DNA of 64,000 nt from assembly GCA_034926225.1 (NCBI GenBank), contig JAYFRF010000017.1:1-64000 (forward strand), read 5' to 3'. Positions within the stretch are counted from its first letter, which is position 1. Every line of letters begins with the position of its first letter. Shown here piece after piece: positions 25,787-34,215 of the stretch. Below the pieces are notes generated by a model. The model had not been told where the DNA came from. It saw only the letters and a program-made list of their open reading frames with translations, and ran no database searches. The DNA comes from JAAZKA01 sp034926225. GTDB lineage: Bacteria; Bacillota; Clostridia; Oscillospirales; QAMX01. The position numbers and the translations under genes were made by a program.

Positions 25787-27299
25787 GATCGCTCCTCTCC
25801 AGTATCTTATTTACGCCGTTGAGGTAAGCAAAAATACTTGATTCAATAATATTTGTCGACAGGCCTCTGCCGGTTGTGACCTTGTCGCCGACTTTTATTT
25901 TGACGATGACCTCGCCGAGCGCATCCTTGCCTTCGGATATCGAATGGATCGCATAATCTTCTAGCGAGTGTGCTGGTACTTTCACCATCTTGTCAATCGC
26001 ATTATAGGCTGCGTCGATCGGGCCTGTGCCGAGCGCGACGTCTTCAAGAAGCTCGCCGCCCCTATCGAGAGTGATGACGCAGCTGTTGCTTCCGTTATTG
26101 GTCGTGTGGATATCGAAGCCCCTCAGCGTGTAGAAGCTGATGTTGCGAGAAATACTGTTTGTTATGATCGCTTCGATGTCGCGATCATTCACGTCCTTTT
26201 TCTTGTCGCACAGTTTCTTGAATTCCTCGAAGTATTTGTTGATGTCCTCCTCCGACAGGGAATAACCAAGCTCGATGATGCGGTATTCGAAGGCGTGGCG
26301 TCCGCTGTGCTTACCGAGTACCAACTTATTTTTCGGCAGCCCGATGGATTCGGGCGACATGATCTCGTAGGTCATGCGGTTGGCCAGTACGCCATGTTGG
26401 TGGATACCCGCCTCATGGGAGAAGGCGTTCACGCCGACGATTGCTTTGTTAATCGGGGCCGACATGCCGATAATGCCGTATACGAGCCTGCTGGTACGGT
26501 AGAGCTGCGTCGTATCGAGTCGGGTGAACGTATTAAAATGGTCTTTTCTCGTTGCCAGCGCCATTGCGAGCTCCTCGAGCGCCGCATTCCCGGCGCGTTC
26601 GCCGAGACCGTTGACCGTGCACTCGATCTGCGCGGCACCGGCGTTGACCGCTGCAAGAGAATTGGCGACCGCCATGCCAAGATCGTTGTGGCAGTGTACG
26701 GAAATGATCGCTTCGTCGATGTTTTCGACATTGCTTTTCAAGTAGCGTATAAGCTCCGCCATTTCCTCCGGTGTCGTATAACCCACGGTGTCTGGCACGT
26801 TGATCACGGTCGCACCCGCGGTGATGGCGGCCTTGAAAATTTTTGCGAGGAAATTCCAGTCGCTTCGCGTCGCGTCTTCCGCTGAAAATTCGACTGCCGA
26901 GCACTTCTTCTTTGCGTACGCGACCATGGTTGCCGTCTTTTCCAAGACCTGCTCCGGCGTCATTTTAAGCTTATAAGACATGTGGATGGGCGAGGTTGAG
27001 ATAAAGGTGTGAATCAACGGCGAAGCGGCGTGACGCACGGCATCAAAGGCGGCGTCGATGTCCTTTTCATTTGCCCGCGAGAGGGACGCGACGGTGCAGT
27101 CCTTGATTTCACGCGCGATCTTGCTCACCGACTCGAAGTCACCGGGTGAAGAAATCGCAAAGCCGGCTTCGATCACGTCGACCTTCAGCCTTTCAAGCTG
27201 CCGAGCAACCTCCATTTTCTCGTATAAATCCATGCTGCAGCCGGGTGACTGCTCACCGTCGCGCAGCGTCGTATCGAAAATTCGAATTGTTTGAGCCAT
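25770..27299 (-). CDS. leuA: 2-isopropylmalate synthase
   Basis: The 509-residue product condenses 2-oxoisovalerate with acetyl-CoA in the first leucine-specific step. Signatures are IFDTTLRDGEQSPGCSM at the N terminus, SVHCHNDLGMAVANSLAA, NAFSHEAGIHQHGVL, and a C-terminal allosteric domain from about residue 390 that binds leucine. AAAGGGGAACG precedes the ATG. Feedback control by leucine is known for the family. Confidence 0.97.
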   Translation of the reverse strand: MAQTIRIFDTTLRDGEQSPGCSMDLYEKMEVARQLERLKVDVIEAGFAISSPGDFESVSKIAREIKDCTVASLSRANEKDIDAAFDAVRHAASPLIHTFISTSPIHMSYKLKMTPEQVLEKTATMVAYAKKKCSAVEFSAEDATRSDWNFLAKIFKAAITAGATVINVPDTVGYTTPEEMAELIRYLKSNVENIDEAIISVHCHNDLGMAVANSLAAVNAGAAQIECTVNGLGERAGNAALEELAMALATRKDHFNTFTRLDTTQLYRTSRLVYGIIGMSAPINKAIVGVNAFSHEAGIHQHGVLANRMTYEIMSPESIGLPKNKLVLGKHSGRHAFEYRIIELGYSLSEEDINKYFEEFKKLCDKKKDVNDRDIEAIITNSISRNISFYTLRGFDIHTTNNGSNSCVITLDRGGELLEDVALGTGPIDAAYNAIDKMVKVPAHSLEDYAIHSISEGKDALGEVIVKIKVGDKVTTGRGLSTNIIESSIFAYLNGVNKILERSDHGTLS

Positions 27300-27321
27300 T
27301 TTAATCGTTCCCCTTTCTGTT

Positions 27322-27450
27322 TTATTTTAATTTACGACCGCACCCTTTTTTAGCGGATGAGACGTTTCTCATGTGCCGGTCGATGTAGCCACCGAAATTT
27401 ATCGGGGCTTTGAGGTGCGTCGTCTTTCTGCGGACATCATCAGATACCAT
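27322..27450 (-). CDS. Small ORF between ilvC and leuA, unknown
   Basis: A 42-codon frame (MVSDDVRRKTTHLKAPINF...RNVSSAKKGCGRKLK) fills most of the 182-base gap between ilvC and leuA on the operon strand, ending 22 bases before leuA. The product is small and very basic. The frame stays open upstream of the ATG into the end of ilvC, and no good ribosome binding site is seen, so it may be expressed by coupling, start further upstream, or be a gene remnant. I recognise no family. Confidence 0.35.
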   Translation of the reverse strand: MVSDDVRRKTTHLKAPINFGGYIDRHMRNVSSAKKGCGRKLK

Positions 27451-27481
27451 CAGATTGAGCCTATAAACCGGGATTATCAGT

Positions 27482-28471
27482 TTACTTTTGCCAACTCATC
27501 TTTGAGCGGAGCTCCGCGCCGGTCTTTTCGATGAGAAGGTCCTTTTCCTGCTGGCGCCGTGCGTTGAAAAACGGGCGGCCCGCCTGATTTTCAAGGATCC
27601 AGTTTCGGGCGAAGGAACCGTCCTGTATCTCGCCGAGGACCTTTTTCATCTCTTTCCGAGTCTCCTGTGTGATAATACGCTTACCGATGCAGTAATCGCC
27701 GTATTCGGCGGTGTCGCTGATCGAGTAGCGCATGTAGCCGAGGCCACCCTTGATGACGAGGTCGATAATGAGCTTCATCTCGTGCAGGCACTCGAAATAA
27801 GCATTTTCCGGCTTGTAACCCGCCTCGACGAGCGTATCGAAGCCGGCTTTGATCAGCTCGGTGACGCCGCCGCAGAGTACGGCCTGCTCGCCGAAAAGGT
27901 CTGTCTCCGTCTCTTCGCGGAAGGTCGTCTCGAGGATACCGCCACGTGCGCCGCCGATGCCATAGGCGTATGCCAGCGCGATGTCGCGGGCTTTACCGCT
28001 CGCGTCCTGATGGACAGCGAAGAGGCAGGGCACGCCCTTGCCTTCTTGATATTGGCTGCGCACCGTGTGGCCGGGGCCCTTCGGCGCGATCATGATGACA
28101 TCGATGTCGGTAGGCGGAACGATTTGGCCGAAGTGGATGTTGAAGCCATGCGCGAAAGCGAGTGCCGTGCCGGACTTCAGGTTGGGCGCGATGTCGTTTT
28201 TATAAAGCGCCGCCTGCTTTTCATCATTGACGAGGATCATGACAATGTCAGCCGCCTTGACCGCATCGGCGGTCAGCATGACGGCTAATCCGGCCTCCTT
28301 CGCAAGTTGTGCCGATTTAGAGCCTTCATAAAGTCCGACGACGACATTTGCGCCGCTGTCCCTGAGATTGAGCGCATGTGCGTGACCCTGGCTTCCGTAA
28401 CCGATGACTGCCACCGTTTTTCCGTTCAGTACGTTGAAATCGCAGTCCTTTTCATAAAACATGTTCGCCAT
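27482..28471 (-). CDS. ilvC: Ketol-acid reductoisomerase (class I)
   Basis: The 329-residue product carries out the NADPH-dependent isomerisation/reduction of acetolactate and acetohydroxybutyrate. Signatures are VIGYGSQGHAHALNL (dinucleotide binding), MIAPKGPGHTVR, ETDLFGEQAVLCGG (metal-binding Asp/Glu) and SDTAEYGDY. Length fits class I enzymes. It follows ilvN by 28 bases in the operon. No ilvD is present in the window, so dihydroxyacid dehydratase must be elsewhere. Confidence 0.97.
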   Translation of the reverse strand: MANMFYEKDCDFNVLNGKTVAVIGYGSQGHAHALNLRDSGANVVVGLYEGSKSAQLAKEAGLAVMLTADAVKAADIVMILVNDEKQAALYKNDIAPNLKSGTALAFAHGFNIHFGQIVPPTDIDVIMIAPKGPGHTVRSQYQEGKGVPCLFAVHQDASGKARDIALAYAYGIGGARGGILETTFREETETDLFGEQAVLCGGVTELIKAGFDTLVEAGYKPENAYFECLHEMKLIIDLVIKGGLGYMRYSISDTAEYGDYCIGKRIITQETRKEMKKVLGEIQDGSFARNWILENQAGRPFFNARRQQEKDLLIEKTGAELRSKMSWQK

Positions 28472-28499
28472 TTTACAAATCCTCCTAATGATATTTTTG

Positions 28500-29009
28500 T
28501 CAGTTCGGTGTGTTTTCCAGGCAATAAGTGCTTCTTCCGATTGCTGTAGGTCCGGTTCTCGTCATTTCGATGATGTTGTATTGTCTGATATAGTCCAGAA
28601 ATGCGTTGAGTTTTTCGGTTTCACCGGTGATTTCGATAGCTATCGAACAGGGCGACAGGTCTACGATGTTAGCTCTATAGGCGTTGACTGCCGACATGAG
28701 CTCTGGCAGCTGACTCTTTTCCAGCGGGATCTTCACGATCATTAACTCGCGTACGACGATTTTTTCAGAGTCCATGAGCTGGACCTTTTTAACGTCAAGC
28801 ATTTTTTGCAGTTGCTTGACGATCTGGTCCTTCATGTGGTCGTCGCCCCAGGAGACGATCGTCATTCGAGACAGCGCCTTATTTTCCGTCACGCCGACCG
28901 TTAGGCTGTCGATATTGAAGGCTCTGCGTGAAAACAGCGACGACACCCGCGTCAGGACGCCTGCTTGGTTTGAAACCAGAAGTGAAACGATGAATTGATG
29001 CTTCTGCAT
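28500..29009 (-). CDS. ilvN: Acetolactate synthase regulatory (small) subunit
   Basis: The 169-residue product has the N-terminal ACT domain (HQFIVSLLVSNQAGVLTRVSSLFSRRAFNID) that binds valine and gives feedback inhibition, followed by the C-terminal ALS_ss domain with LMDSEKIVVRELMIVK. It activates and regulates IlvB. It lies 16 bases downstream of ilvB. The name ilvH would be equally correct. Confidence 0.95.
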   Translation of the reverse strand: MQKHQFIVSLLVSNQAGVLTRVSSLFSRRAFNIDSLTVGVTENKALSRMTIVSWGDDHMKDQIVKQLQKMLDVKKVQLMDSEKIVVRELMIVKIPLEKSQLPELMSAVNAYRANIVDLSPCSIAIEITGETEKLNAFLDYIRQYNIIEMTRTGPTAIGRSTYCLENTPN

Positions 29010-29025
29010 TTTTTTCTACCTCCCA

Positions 29026-30687
29026 TCATCTTAATATAATGTCATCCAGACTGCCGCCCGGCGGGATCATCGGCAGGACTCGCTCGTCGCTGTCGATTTT
29101 GCAGTCGATCAGGACAGGGGTGTCGTATTTGAACGCCTTTTTCAGACAGTCTTCGTATTCCTCGCTCGTTTCCGCGCGCATACCGGTCGCGCCGAAAGCC
29201 TCCGCAAGCTTCACAAAATCCGTTTTCCGTTCAAGCGAGGTGTTGGAGTAGCGCCCGTCGAAAAATAGCGTTTGCCACTGCCGAACCATACCGAGCACCT
29301 GGTTGTTGAGCAAGACGATAATAAGCGGAAGCTTGTTTGAAACGGCTGTCGCCAGCTCGTTAAGGTTCATATGGAAGCTGCCTTCGCTCGTGAACAGCAA
29401 TGTCCTTTTGCGGCCGTTTCCGATGCAGGCTCCGATCGCGGCGCCCATACCGAAGCCCATGGTGCCGAGTCCGCCGCTAGTGACGAAGGTTCGAGGCTTT
29501 TTAAACTGGTAATACTGCGAGGTCCACATTTGATGCTGGCCGACGTCGGTGACCACGACGTTGTCTGCCATTCTTTTACAGGCTCCCTCGATGACCATTT
29601 GCGGATTGAGGCGATTTGGATCCATCTCAAGATTATTGTCGGGGTGCTCCTTGATGAATTGGATGTGCTTCATCCAATCAGGATTTTTCTTTTGTTCGAC
29701 GGCGGCATTTATCACCTTCAAAGCGCCCTTCAGATCACCGATGACATTCGCCGTAACGCCGATGTTTTTTCCGATCTCGGCAGGATCGATGTCGATCTGT
29801 ATAATCTTTCGATTCCGCATAAACTCGGCCTTGTTGCCCGTGGCTCGGTCGGAAAAGCGTACGCCGACGGCAATAAGCAAGTCGCTTTCATACAACGCCT
29901 TGGTCGCGCCGTAGCGTCCGTGCATGCCGACCATGCCGAGAAAACGCGGATTTTTATAGGGCACCGCGGTCAGGCCCATGATGCTCAGCCCGACGGGAGC
30001 GTCTATTTTGTCGGCGAACGTGAGTAGTTCTTCGGAGGCGTTGGAGATCACGGCGCCGCCGCCGCAGTAGATATAGGGCCGCTTCGCGTTTTTGATAATC
30101 TCAGTGATCTGAGCGAGCTTTTCCCCGCCGATCATCGTCTCTGGCGTCTCGGTGTGAGGGGGTTTAGGCTCGTAGTTTGTAAGACCGGTCTGTACATCCT
30201 TTGGTATGTCTATAAGGACGGGGCCGGGTCTGCCAGAGCAAGCGAGTGAAAAGGCCTCCCTAAATACGTCGGCCAGCCGATTTATGTCTTTAACGAGGTA
30301 ATTATACTTAGTAATCGGCATTGTCACACCGGCGATATCGACTTCCTGAAAACTGTCGCGTCCAAGCAAGGCCGTGGAAACATTGCCGGTGATTGCGATG
30401 AGCGGTACGCTGTCCAGATATGCGTTCGCAATACCCGTGACGAGATTCGTCGCACCCGGGCCCGAAGTGGCTATTACAACGCCGGGTCTGCCGGTAACGC
30501 GTGCATAACCGTCCGCTGCGTGGCAGGCACCTTGTTCATGACAGGTGGTATAATGCGTGATTTTGTCGCTGTTCTTGTAGAGTTCATCATAAATATGAAG
30601 TACCGCGCCGCCGGGATAGCCGAATACGGTGTTGACATCCTGCTCGATAAGTGATTCAATGATGATCTGCGCGCCGGTCAATAACAT
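29026..30687 (-). CDS. ilvB: Acetolactate synthase catalytic (large) subunit
   Basis: The 553-residue product is a thiamine-diphosphate enzyme: VNTVFGYPGGAVLHIYDELY, the catalytic Glu in CHEQGACHAADGYAR (about residue 50), FAD-domain motifs in the middle, and the TPP/Mg motif with GTMGFGMGAAIGA and NNQVLGMVRQWQ. It makes acetolactate or acetohydroxybutyrate, the committed step for valine, leucine and isoleucine. It is the first structural gene of the operon and is preceded by a ribosome binding site (GGAGGA) and the tandem leader region described separately. Confidence 0.97.
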   Translation of the reverse strand: MLLTGAQIIIESLIEQDVNTVFGYPGGAVLHIYDELYKNSDKITHYTTCHEQGACHAADGYARVTGRPGVVIATSGPGATNLVTGIANAYLDSVPLIAITGNVSTALLGRDSFQEVDIAGVTMPITKYNYLVKDINRLADVFREAFSLACSGRPGPVLIDIPKDVQTGLTNYEPKPPHTETPETMIGGEKLAQITEIIKNAKRPYIYCGGGAVISNASEELLTFADKIDAPVGLSIMGLTAVPYKNPRFLGMVGMHGRYGATKALYESDLLIAVGVRFSDRATGNKAEFMRNRKIIQIDIDPAEIGKNIGVTANVIGDLKGALKVINAAVEQKKNPDWMKHIQFIKEHPDNNLEMDPNRLNPQMVIEGACKRMADNVVVTDVGQHQMWTSQYYQFKKPRTFVTSGGLGTMGFGMGAAIGACIGNGRKRTLLFTSEGSFHMNLNELATAVSNKLPLIIVLLNNQVLGMVRQWQTLFFDGRYSNTSLERKTDFVKLAEAFGATGMRAETSEEYEDCLKKAFKYDTPVLIDCKIDSDERVLPMIPPGGSLDDIILR

Positions 30688-30745
30688 TTTGTCTGTCCTC
30701 CTCCGGAAGTTTTTGATTTTATCGGGCGATGAAAATATAAATAAA

Positions 30746-30792
30746 AGCCCCGCAGTGTTTGTTCACTGCAGGGCTTCGTTTTACTCCGAAGC
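30746..30792 (-). terminator. Proximal attenuator: terminator and competing antiterminator
   Basis: On the minus strand a 12-pair stem (AGCCCTGCAGTG with CACTGCGGGGCT, one U-G pair) is followed by TTTTATTTA and lies 59 bases before ilvB. Its 5' arm starts with CGAAGC (rc of 30773-30778), which can instead pair with GCTTCG (rc of 30787-30792) just after the leader-peptide stop, giving an alternative hairpin that would prevent termination. Confidence 0.75.
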
Positions 30793-30795
30793 AGA

Positions 30796-30909
30796 TTATA
30801 CCACGTTTGGTACTACAGCGAATCCATTATTAACATGACTAATAACCCGGACTATAATAATAAGCCCGAGTACCAGAATGCTAATTACGGAAGCGTACAT
30901 AGTGAACAT
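30796..30909 (-). CDS. Leader peptide B (proximal) of the ilv-leu operon
   Basis: A 37-codon frame encodes MFTMYASVISILVLGLIII and then VRVISHVNNGFAVVP; 18 of 37 residues are Ile, Leu or Val, including a run of three Ile codons. A ribosome binding site (AAGGAGAT) precedes the ATG, and the stop lies directly before the antiterminator/terminator pair. Such a peptide can sense charged branched-chain tRNAs by ribosome stalling, as in enterobacterial ilv attenuators; here this is inference. It could alternatively be a small membrane peptide. It differs from the distal copy at five residues. Confidence 0.75.
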   Translation of the reverse strand: MFTMYASVISILVLGLIIIVRVISHVNNGFAVVPNVV

Positions 30910-30973
30910 TGTTCGTAATCTCCTTGCCTGCTTTATATCTGGATCAATTCAACACGCCGAAAACAAATAGAAA

Positions 30974-31027
30974 AAAACGAAGCCCTGCAGTGTTTGTTCA
31001 CTGCAGGGCTTCGTTTTACTCCGAAGC
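30974..31027 (-). terminator. Distal attenuator: terminator and competing antiterminator
   Basis: A perfect 19-base stem (AAAACGAAGCCCTGCAGTG and its complement) with the loop AACAAA is followed by seven T in all on the minus strand, a very strong intrinsic terminator. The CGAAGC in its 5' arm can also pair with GCTTCG (rc of 31022-31027), exactly as in the proximal unit. Confidence 0.85.
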
Positions 31028-31030
31028 AGA

Positions 31031-31144
31031 TTATACCGCGTATGGTACTACAGCGAATCCATTATTAACATGATTAATAACCCGGGCAATAATAATAAGC
31101 CCGAGTACCAAAATGCTAATTACGGAAACGTACATAGTGAACAT
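31031..31144 (-). CDS. Leader peptide A (distal) of the ilv-leu operon
   Basis: A 37-codon frame encodes MFTMYVSVISILVLGLIII and then ARVINHVNNGFAVVP; 17 of 37 residues are Ile, Leu or Val. CAGGAGAT precedes the ATG. Inside the coding sequence CGGGC and GCCCG flank the block of Leu and Ile codons, giving a short stem whose loop holds the codons; the proximal copy keeps the pairing through a G-U pair. The peptide ends immediately before the strong distal terminator. The function as an attenuator leader is inferred from content and position. Confidence 0.75.
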   Translation of the reverse strand: MFTMYVSVISILVLGLIIIARVINHVNNGFAVVPYAV

Positions 31145-31180
31145 TGCTTATAATCTCCTGCCAGTTTATTTGTTGAAATA

Positions 31181-31209
31181 ATTTTAACTTACTGAAAAAC
31201 ATTTGTCAA
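31181..31209 (-). promoter_or_regulatory. Sigma-A promoter of the ilv-leu operon
   Basis: On the minus strand TTGACA and TAAAAT are separated by 17 bases, about 35 bases before the distal leader peptide. It is the only good promoter found upstream of ilvB. Confidence 0.85.
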
Positions 31210-31697
31210 TAAGTTTTTACTACAGTATATGCAAAAAATGTCCATTTGATTTCGTGTGATTATACAAAAACCGGCAGGTGGTGCAACTGCGTGCGTGCCC
31301 GTTTGGCTGAGCATGGCCACGACCGCGCCATTTTACGACCATTTGCAAGCTAAAGGAAGCCGCCATGAGCTTTTTTAAGGATAATAATTCAACGATTGCT
31401 TTAATCCCCGATACTGAAGTTAACGAGGTAAATTGTTTAAAATTGTAGAAATATGCGTGAAAATTGGGGCAGGACTTAATATGTATTAAATCTGAGAGGG
31501 GCTTTAAGAAGTAAATGCACGGATGATTAGCCTCTTTTCTTTGGGTTGCTGATCGTATGTCATATATCGCACTTATGCAAATGTTTTCAATTTGTTTGCT
31601 TTCCATTAGCTACTTATTCATGTGGCTATTGTAAAATAGCGATATGTAATTGATGCTTTCAAGAATTACACTAGAAAAAGGCGGAGGTATGACCGAT
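31210..31697. other. Intergenic stretch between ilv promoter and CotH gene
   Basis: Little can be supported here. A 27-codon frame at 31365-31448 (MSFFKDNNSTIALIPDTEV) follows AAAGGAAG on the + strand and looks like a truncated gene start. The neighbouring 31260-31360 is more GC-rich than its surroundings. Together with the recombinase relic at 33643-33801 this suggests leftover DNA from an excised or decayed element. Frames on the minus strand do not look protein-like. Confidence 0.3.
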
Positions 31698-33653
31698 ATG
31701 CGAAAAAGGTTCCTATCTATTTTTTTAGCTTTCACAGTGATGTTTGGTTTGGTCGGTTGCGCGGTGAGCTCAAGCGATGGGGAAACGTCCACAGCCGATG
31801 CCGATTATTCCACCGAAATTTTCGGAAAAAACGTAATAACCATAAATATAACCACTAAAGAGGAAGACTGGGACTATCTGATAGAGAATGCTACCTCCAA
31901 ACCTTATATCAACGCAGATGTGGAAATTGATGGCGTTACCTTTACGGATGTTGGCATTAAAACTAAAGGCAACACTACGCTAACTCAGGTTGCTAATTCG
32001 GACAGCGACCGCTACAGCTTGAAAATCAACTTTGACAAATATGTGGACGGGCAAGATTGCTACGGCCTCGATTCCCTTGTTTTGAACAATCTTTACAGTG
32101 ATAACTCATATCTCAAAGAATACATGTCTTATACGCTGATGGGTTACATGGATATTCCATCCTCGCTGTACACTTTTGCGGACATCTACGTCAATGGCGA
32201 CCACTACGGGTTTTTCATTGCTCTTGAAGACGTGGACGATAGCTTCCTTGCGCGTATTTATGGCGAGGATTACACAGGGGAAGCCTACAAGCCCGAAAGC
32301 ATGGAAATGGAAGACATCGGCGGCGGTATGGGTGTTGGAGATATCGCCGGAGGTGGAAACTTCGGTAATATGAACTTTGATATCACAAGCCTGTTTACGC
32401 TGACCGATTCTGCCGGAAACGAAATTGAATGGACTACGGTGCTGCCGGAGGGATTCGATTCGACCGCTATTACCGTCGTAACTTATGCGAATGGAAGCAC
32501 CTCAGATTTTAATGTTTGGAATTTAATGTCTGCCGATTTGTCTAACATTACCGCTTTGACGGATAAAAACAGCTTGACCGTCGAGCTCAGTGCGTATACG
32601 CTCAGCATGTCAGAAGACATACCGCAGCTAAGCGGAGGTATGCAGGCCCCCGGTGGTCAGGAAAACGGTGTTTTGCAGAGCGATGACAGAAGTAAGACTC
32701 CGCAGATGCCGGATAGAGATAATACCGCGAATGAAGCCGAGCAGAGCGAGAATGCCAGCGGCGGTATGCAAAACCTCGGTAAGGGCGGAAACGGAATGGA
32801 CGGCGGCTCTTTGGGCGTTGATCTTGTGTATACCGATGATGAATTATCGAGCTACTCCAATATCTTTGACAATGCGATTACCGATGTAGACGAGGAGGAT
32901 GAAGCGCGTCTTATTGAGACGTTAAAAGCGATCAGTGAAGGCGAGAATCTCGAAAACTATATCGACGTTGATGAAGTTCTGCGCTATACGGCGGTCAACG
33001 TATTTCTTGTCAATCTGGACAGCTATTTATCCAACATGGGCCATAACTACTGCCTTTATGAAGACAATGGGCAGCTGTCGATGATTCCGTGGGACTACAA
33101 CCTTTCCTTTGGTACCTACAACTCGTACAATGTGTCAGATGCCATTAATTATGGCATCGACACTATTTTCAGTGGAGTCAGTGCTGAGGATCGCCCGATC
33201 ATTGGTCTTCTGCTGGAAAATGAAGAATATCTGGAGCGCTATCACGAATATCTGTCGGAGTTGGTCGAATACGTTACCTCGGGGCAGTTTGAAGAAAAAG
33301 TCGATACGATCAGATCGATCATTGACAGCTATGTCCAGAACGACACCACTGCCTTTGAGGGCTACGACGCATTCAAAACCGGAGTTGTGGCATTGAAGCT
33401 CTTTGCTTCCCTGAGGGCGGAAAGTGTCTCAGGTCAGCTTGACGGCAGCATTCCTTCCATTGAAGAAGAACAGGTCGGCAGCGACGCGTTGATAGATGTT
33501 TCTGCACTTAACCTCTACGATCTAGGCACAATGGGAGGAGGAATTCGCCAGGACGGAAATGGGGACTTCGGATGGAGCGGCGGCATGCCGCCACTTGTGG
33601 ATCAGGATACAGAGCCGTCCGGCGAAAGCACTGCTGACGCTCCCGTCGATTGA
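31698..33653 (+). CDS. CotH-family kinase-like lipoprotein
   Basis: The 651-residue product begins with a lipoprotein signal (MRKRFLSIFLAFTVMFGLVGC, cleavage before Cys) and carries the CotH kinase fold. FTDVGIKTKGNTTL and SLKINFDKYVDGQDCYGL are the N-terminal lobe motifs, YGFFIALEDVDDSFL follows, and SMIPWDYNLSFG holds the catalytic DYN-like motif near residue 475. CotH proteins of spore formers phosphorylate coat proteins; secreted Clostridia homologues with this signal are of unknown target. A Gly/Met/Gln-rich insert (about residues 315-380) splits the domain. The start follows GGAGG at ten bases; ATG 31689 is an alternative but too close to it. The last about ten codons overlap a recombinase relic in another frame, so the C terminus may be a fusion product. 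Confidence 0.85.
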   Translation: MRKRFLSIFLAFTVMFGLVGCAVSSSDGETSTADADYSTEIFGKNVITINITTKEEDWDYLIENATSKPYINADVEIDGVTFTDVGIKTKGNTTLTQVANSDSDRYSLKINFDKYVDGQDCYGLDSLVLNNLYSDNSYLKEYMSYTLMGYMDIPSSLYTFADIYVNGDHYGFFIALEDVDDSFLARIYGEDYTGEAYKPESMEMEDIGGGMGVGDIAGGGNFGNMNFDITSLFTLTDSAGNEIEWTTVLPEGFDSTAITVVTYANGSTSDFNVWNLMSADLSNITALTDKNSLTVELSAYTLSMSEDIPQLSGGMQAPGGQENGVLQSDDRSKTPQMPDRDNTANEAEQSENASGGMQNLGKGGNGMDGGSLGVDLVYTDDELSSYSNIFDNAITDVDEEDEARLIETLKAISEGENLENYIDVDEVLRYTAVNVFLVNLDSYLSNMGHNYCLYEDNGQLSMIPWDYNLSFGTYNSYNVSDAINYGIDTIFSGVSAEDRPIIGLLLENEEYLERYHEYLSELVEYVTSGQFEEKVDTIRSIIDSYVQNDTTAFEGYDAFKTGVVALKLFASLRAESVSGQLDGSIPSIEEEQVGSDALIDVSALNLYDLGTMGGGIRQDGNGDFGWSGGMPPLVDQDTEPSGESTADAPVD

Positions 33654-33801
33654 CAGTATTGCCATCAGTAAGCGCCTTGGCCATGCGAAGGTAAGCACCA
33701 CCACAGACATATATTCTCACATTATCAAGCAAGCCGATGAGGTAGCCCCTGACTGTATTGCGAATACCATCCTTCGAAAAAAGGTGAGGGAAGCCCAGTA
33801 G
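33643..33801 (+). pseudogene. C-terminal relic of a tyrosine recombinase (integrase)
   Basis: The frame reads PSIDSIAISKRLGHAKVSTT and TDIYSHIIKQADEVA, then ILRKKVREAQ and a stop. It contains the last two active-site elements of phage/ICE integrases: the LGH motif and the nucleophilic Tyr in DIYSH. Everything upstream of this point is missing, having been replaced by the CotH gene. The stop lies 145 bases from the 3' end of tRNA-fMet, the usual place of an integrase next to a tRNA attachment site. Confidence 0.8.
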
Positions 33802-33896
33802 AAACATGCGTTTTTAAGGGGTCGTGCGCTAAATATGCGCTAAATGGTTGTATATACCCCATGCCCGCTCTGCCGCGAAACACAAGAAAAGTAATA

Positions 33897-33942
33897 AAAT
33901 ACCCGTCAAACGAAGCATTAAAGCTACATTTGACGGGTATTT
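33897..33942 (-). terminator. Terminator of the tRNA transcript
   Basis: A perfect 14-base stem (AAATACCCGTCAAA with TTTGACGGGTATTT) begins four bases after the tRNA-fMet 3' end on the minus strand and is followed by TATTACTTTT. Confidence 0.8.
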
Positions 33943-33945
33943 GTT

Positions 33946-34021
<76 letters not shown>

Positions 34022-34030
34022 ATATAAAAT

Positions 34031-34119
34031 TGGTGCCGGAGACCGGGTTCGAACCGGTACGGAGGTCGCCCCCCACGGGATTTTAAGTCCCGGGCGTCTG
34101 CCAGTTTCGCCACTCCGGC
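34031..34119 (-). tRNA. tRNA-Leu (anticodon TAA)
   Basis: An 89-base class II tRNA with acceptor GCCGGAG/CTCCGGC, encoded CCA, anticodon loop CTTAAAA reading UUA codons, and a long variable arm (CGTGGGGGGCGACCTCCG). It is nine bases upstream of tRNA-fMet. Confidence 0.95.
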
Positions 34120-34156
34120 GAGTTACCGTCGAAACCGTTTTCCCGACTGCCTATTT

Positions 34157-34185
34157 AGTATAACACGGCATCGACGGTTTGTCAA
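34157..34185 (-). promoter_or_regulatory. Promoter of the tRNA-Leu/tRNA-fMet operon
   Basis: TTGACA and TATACT with a 17-base spacer on the minus strand, 38 bases before tRNA-Leu. A near-consensus sigma-A promoter fits stable RNA expression. Confidence 0.85.
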
Positions 34186-34215
34186 GAGGAAGTATTGAAA
34201 ATATTTCATGGCCGA

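Larger units (their letters stand above)
30745..31155 (-). repeat. Tandem duplication of the attenuator unit
   Basis: Two units of about 175 bases, offset by 235 bases, each run from ribosome binding site through leader peptide and antiterminator to terminator. They are nearly identical, with substitutions scattered in codons and stems. The DNA between them (30920-30973) carries no obvious promoter, so both units are on one transcript. Confidence 0.9.

Noticed and set aside
30921..30973. A possible promoter between the two ilv leader units (TTGAAT and ATATAA)
   Set aside because: The spacing is only about nine bases, so the motif does not form a usable sigma-A promoter.
31220..31606. A 128-codon minus-strand frame upstream of the ilv promoter
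   Set aside because: It has no ribosome binding site and an unlikely residue mix, and its end lies just beside the ilv -35 box; the stretch is better described as non-coding leftover.
33820..33850. Direct repeat GCGCTAAAT near the recombinase relic as an attachment site
   Set aside because: The copies are adjacent and very short, and no matching copy was seen at another boundary in the window.
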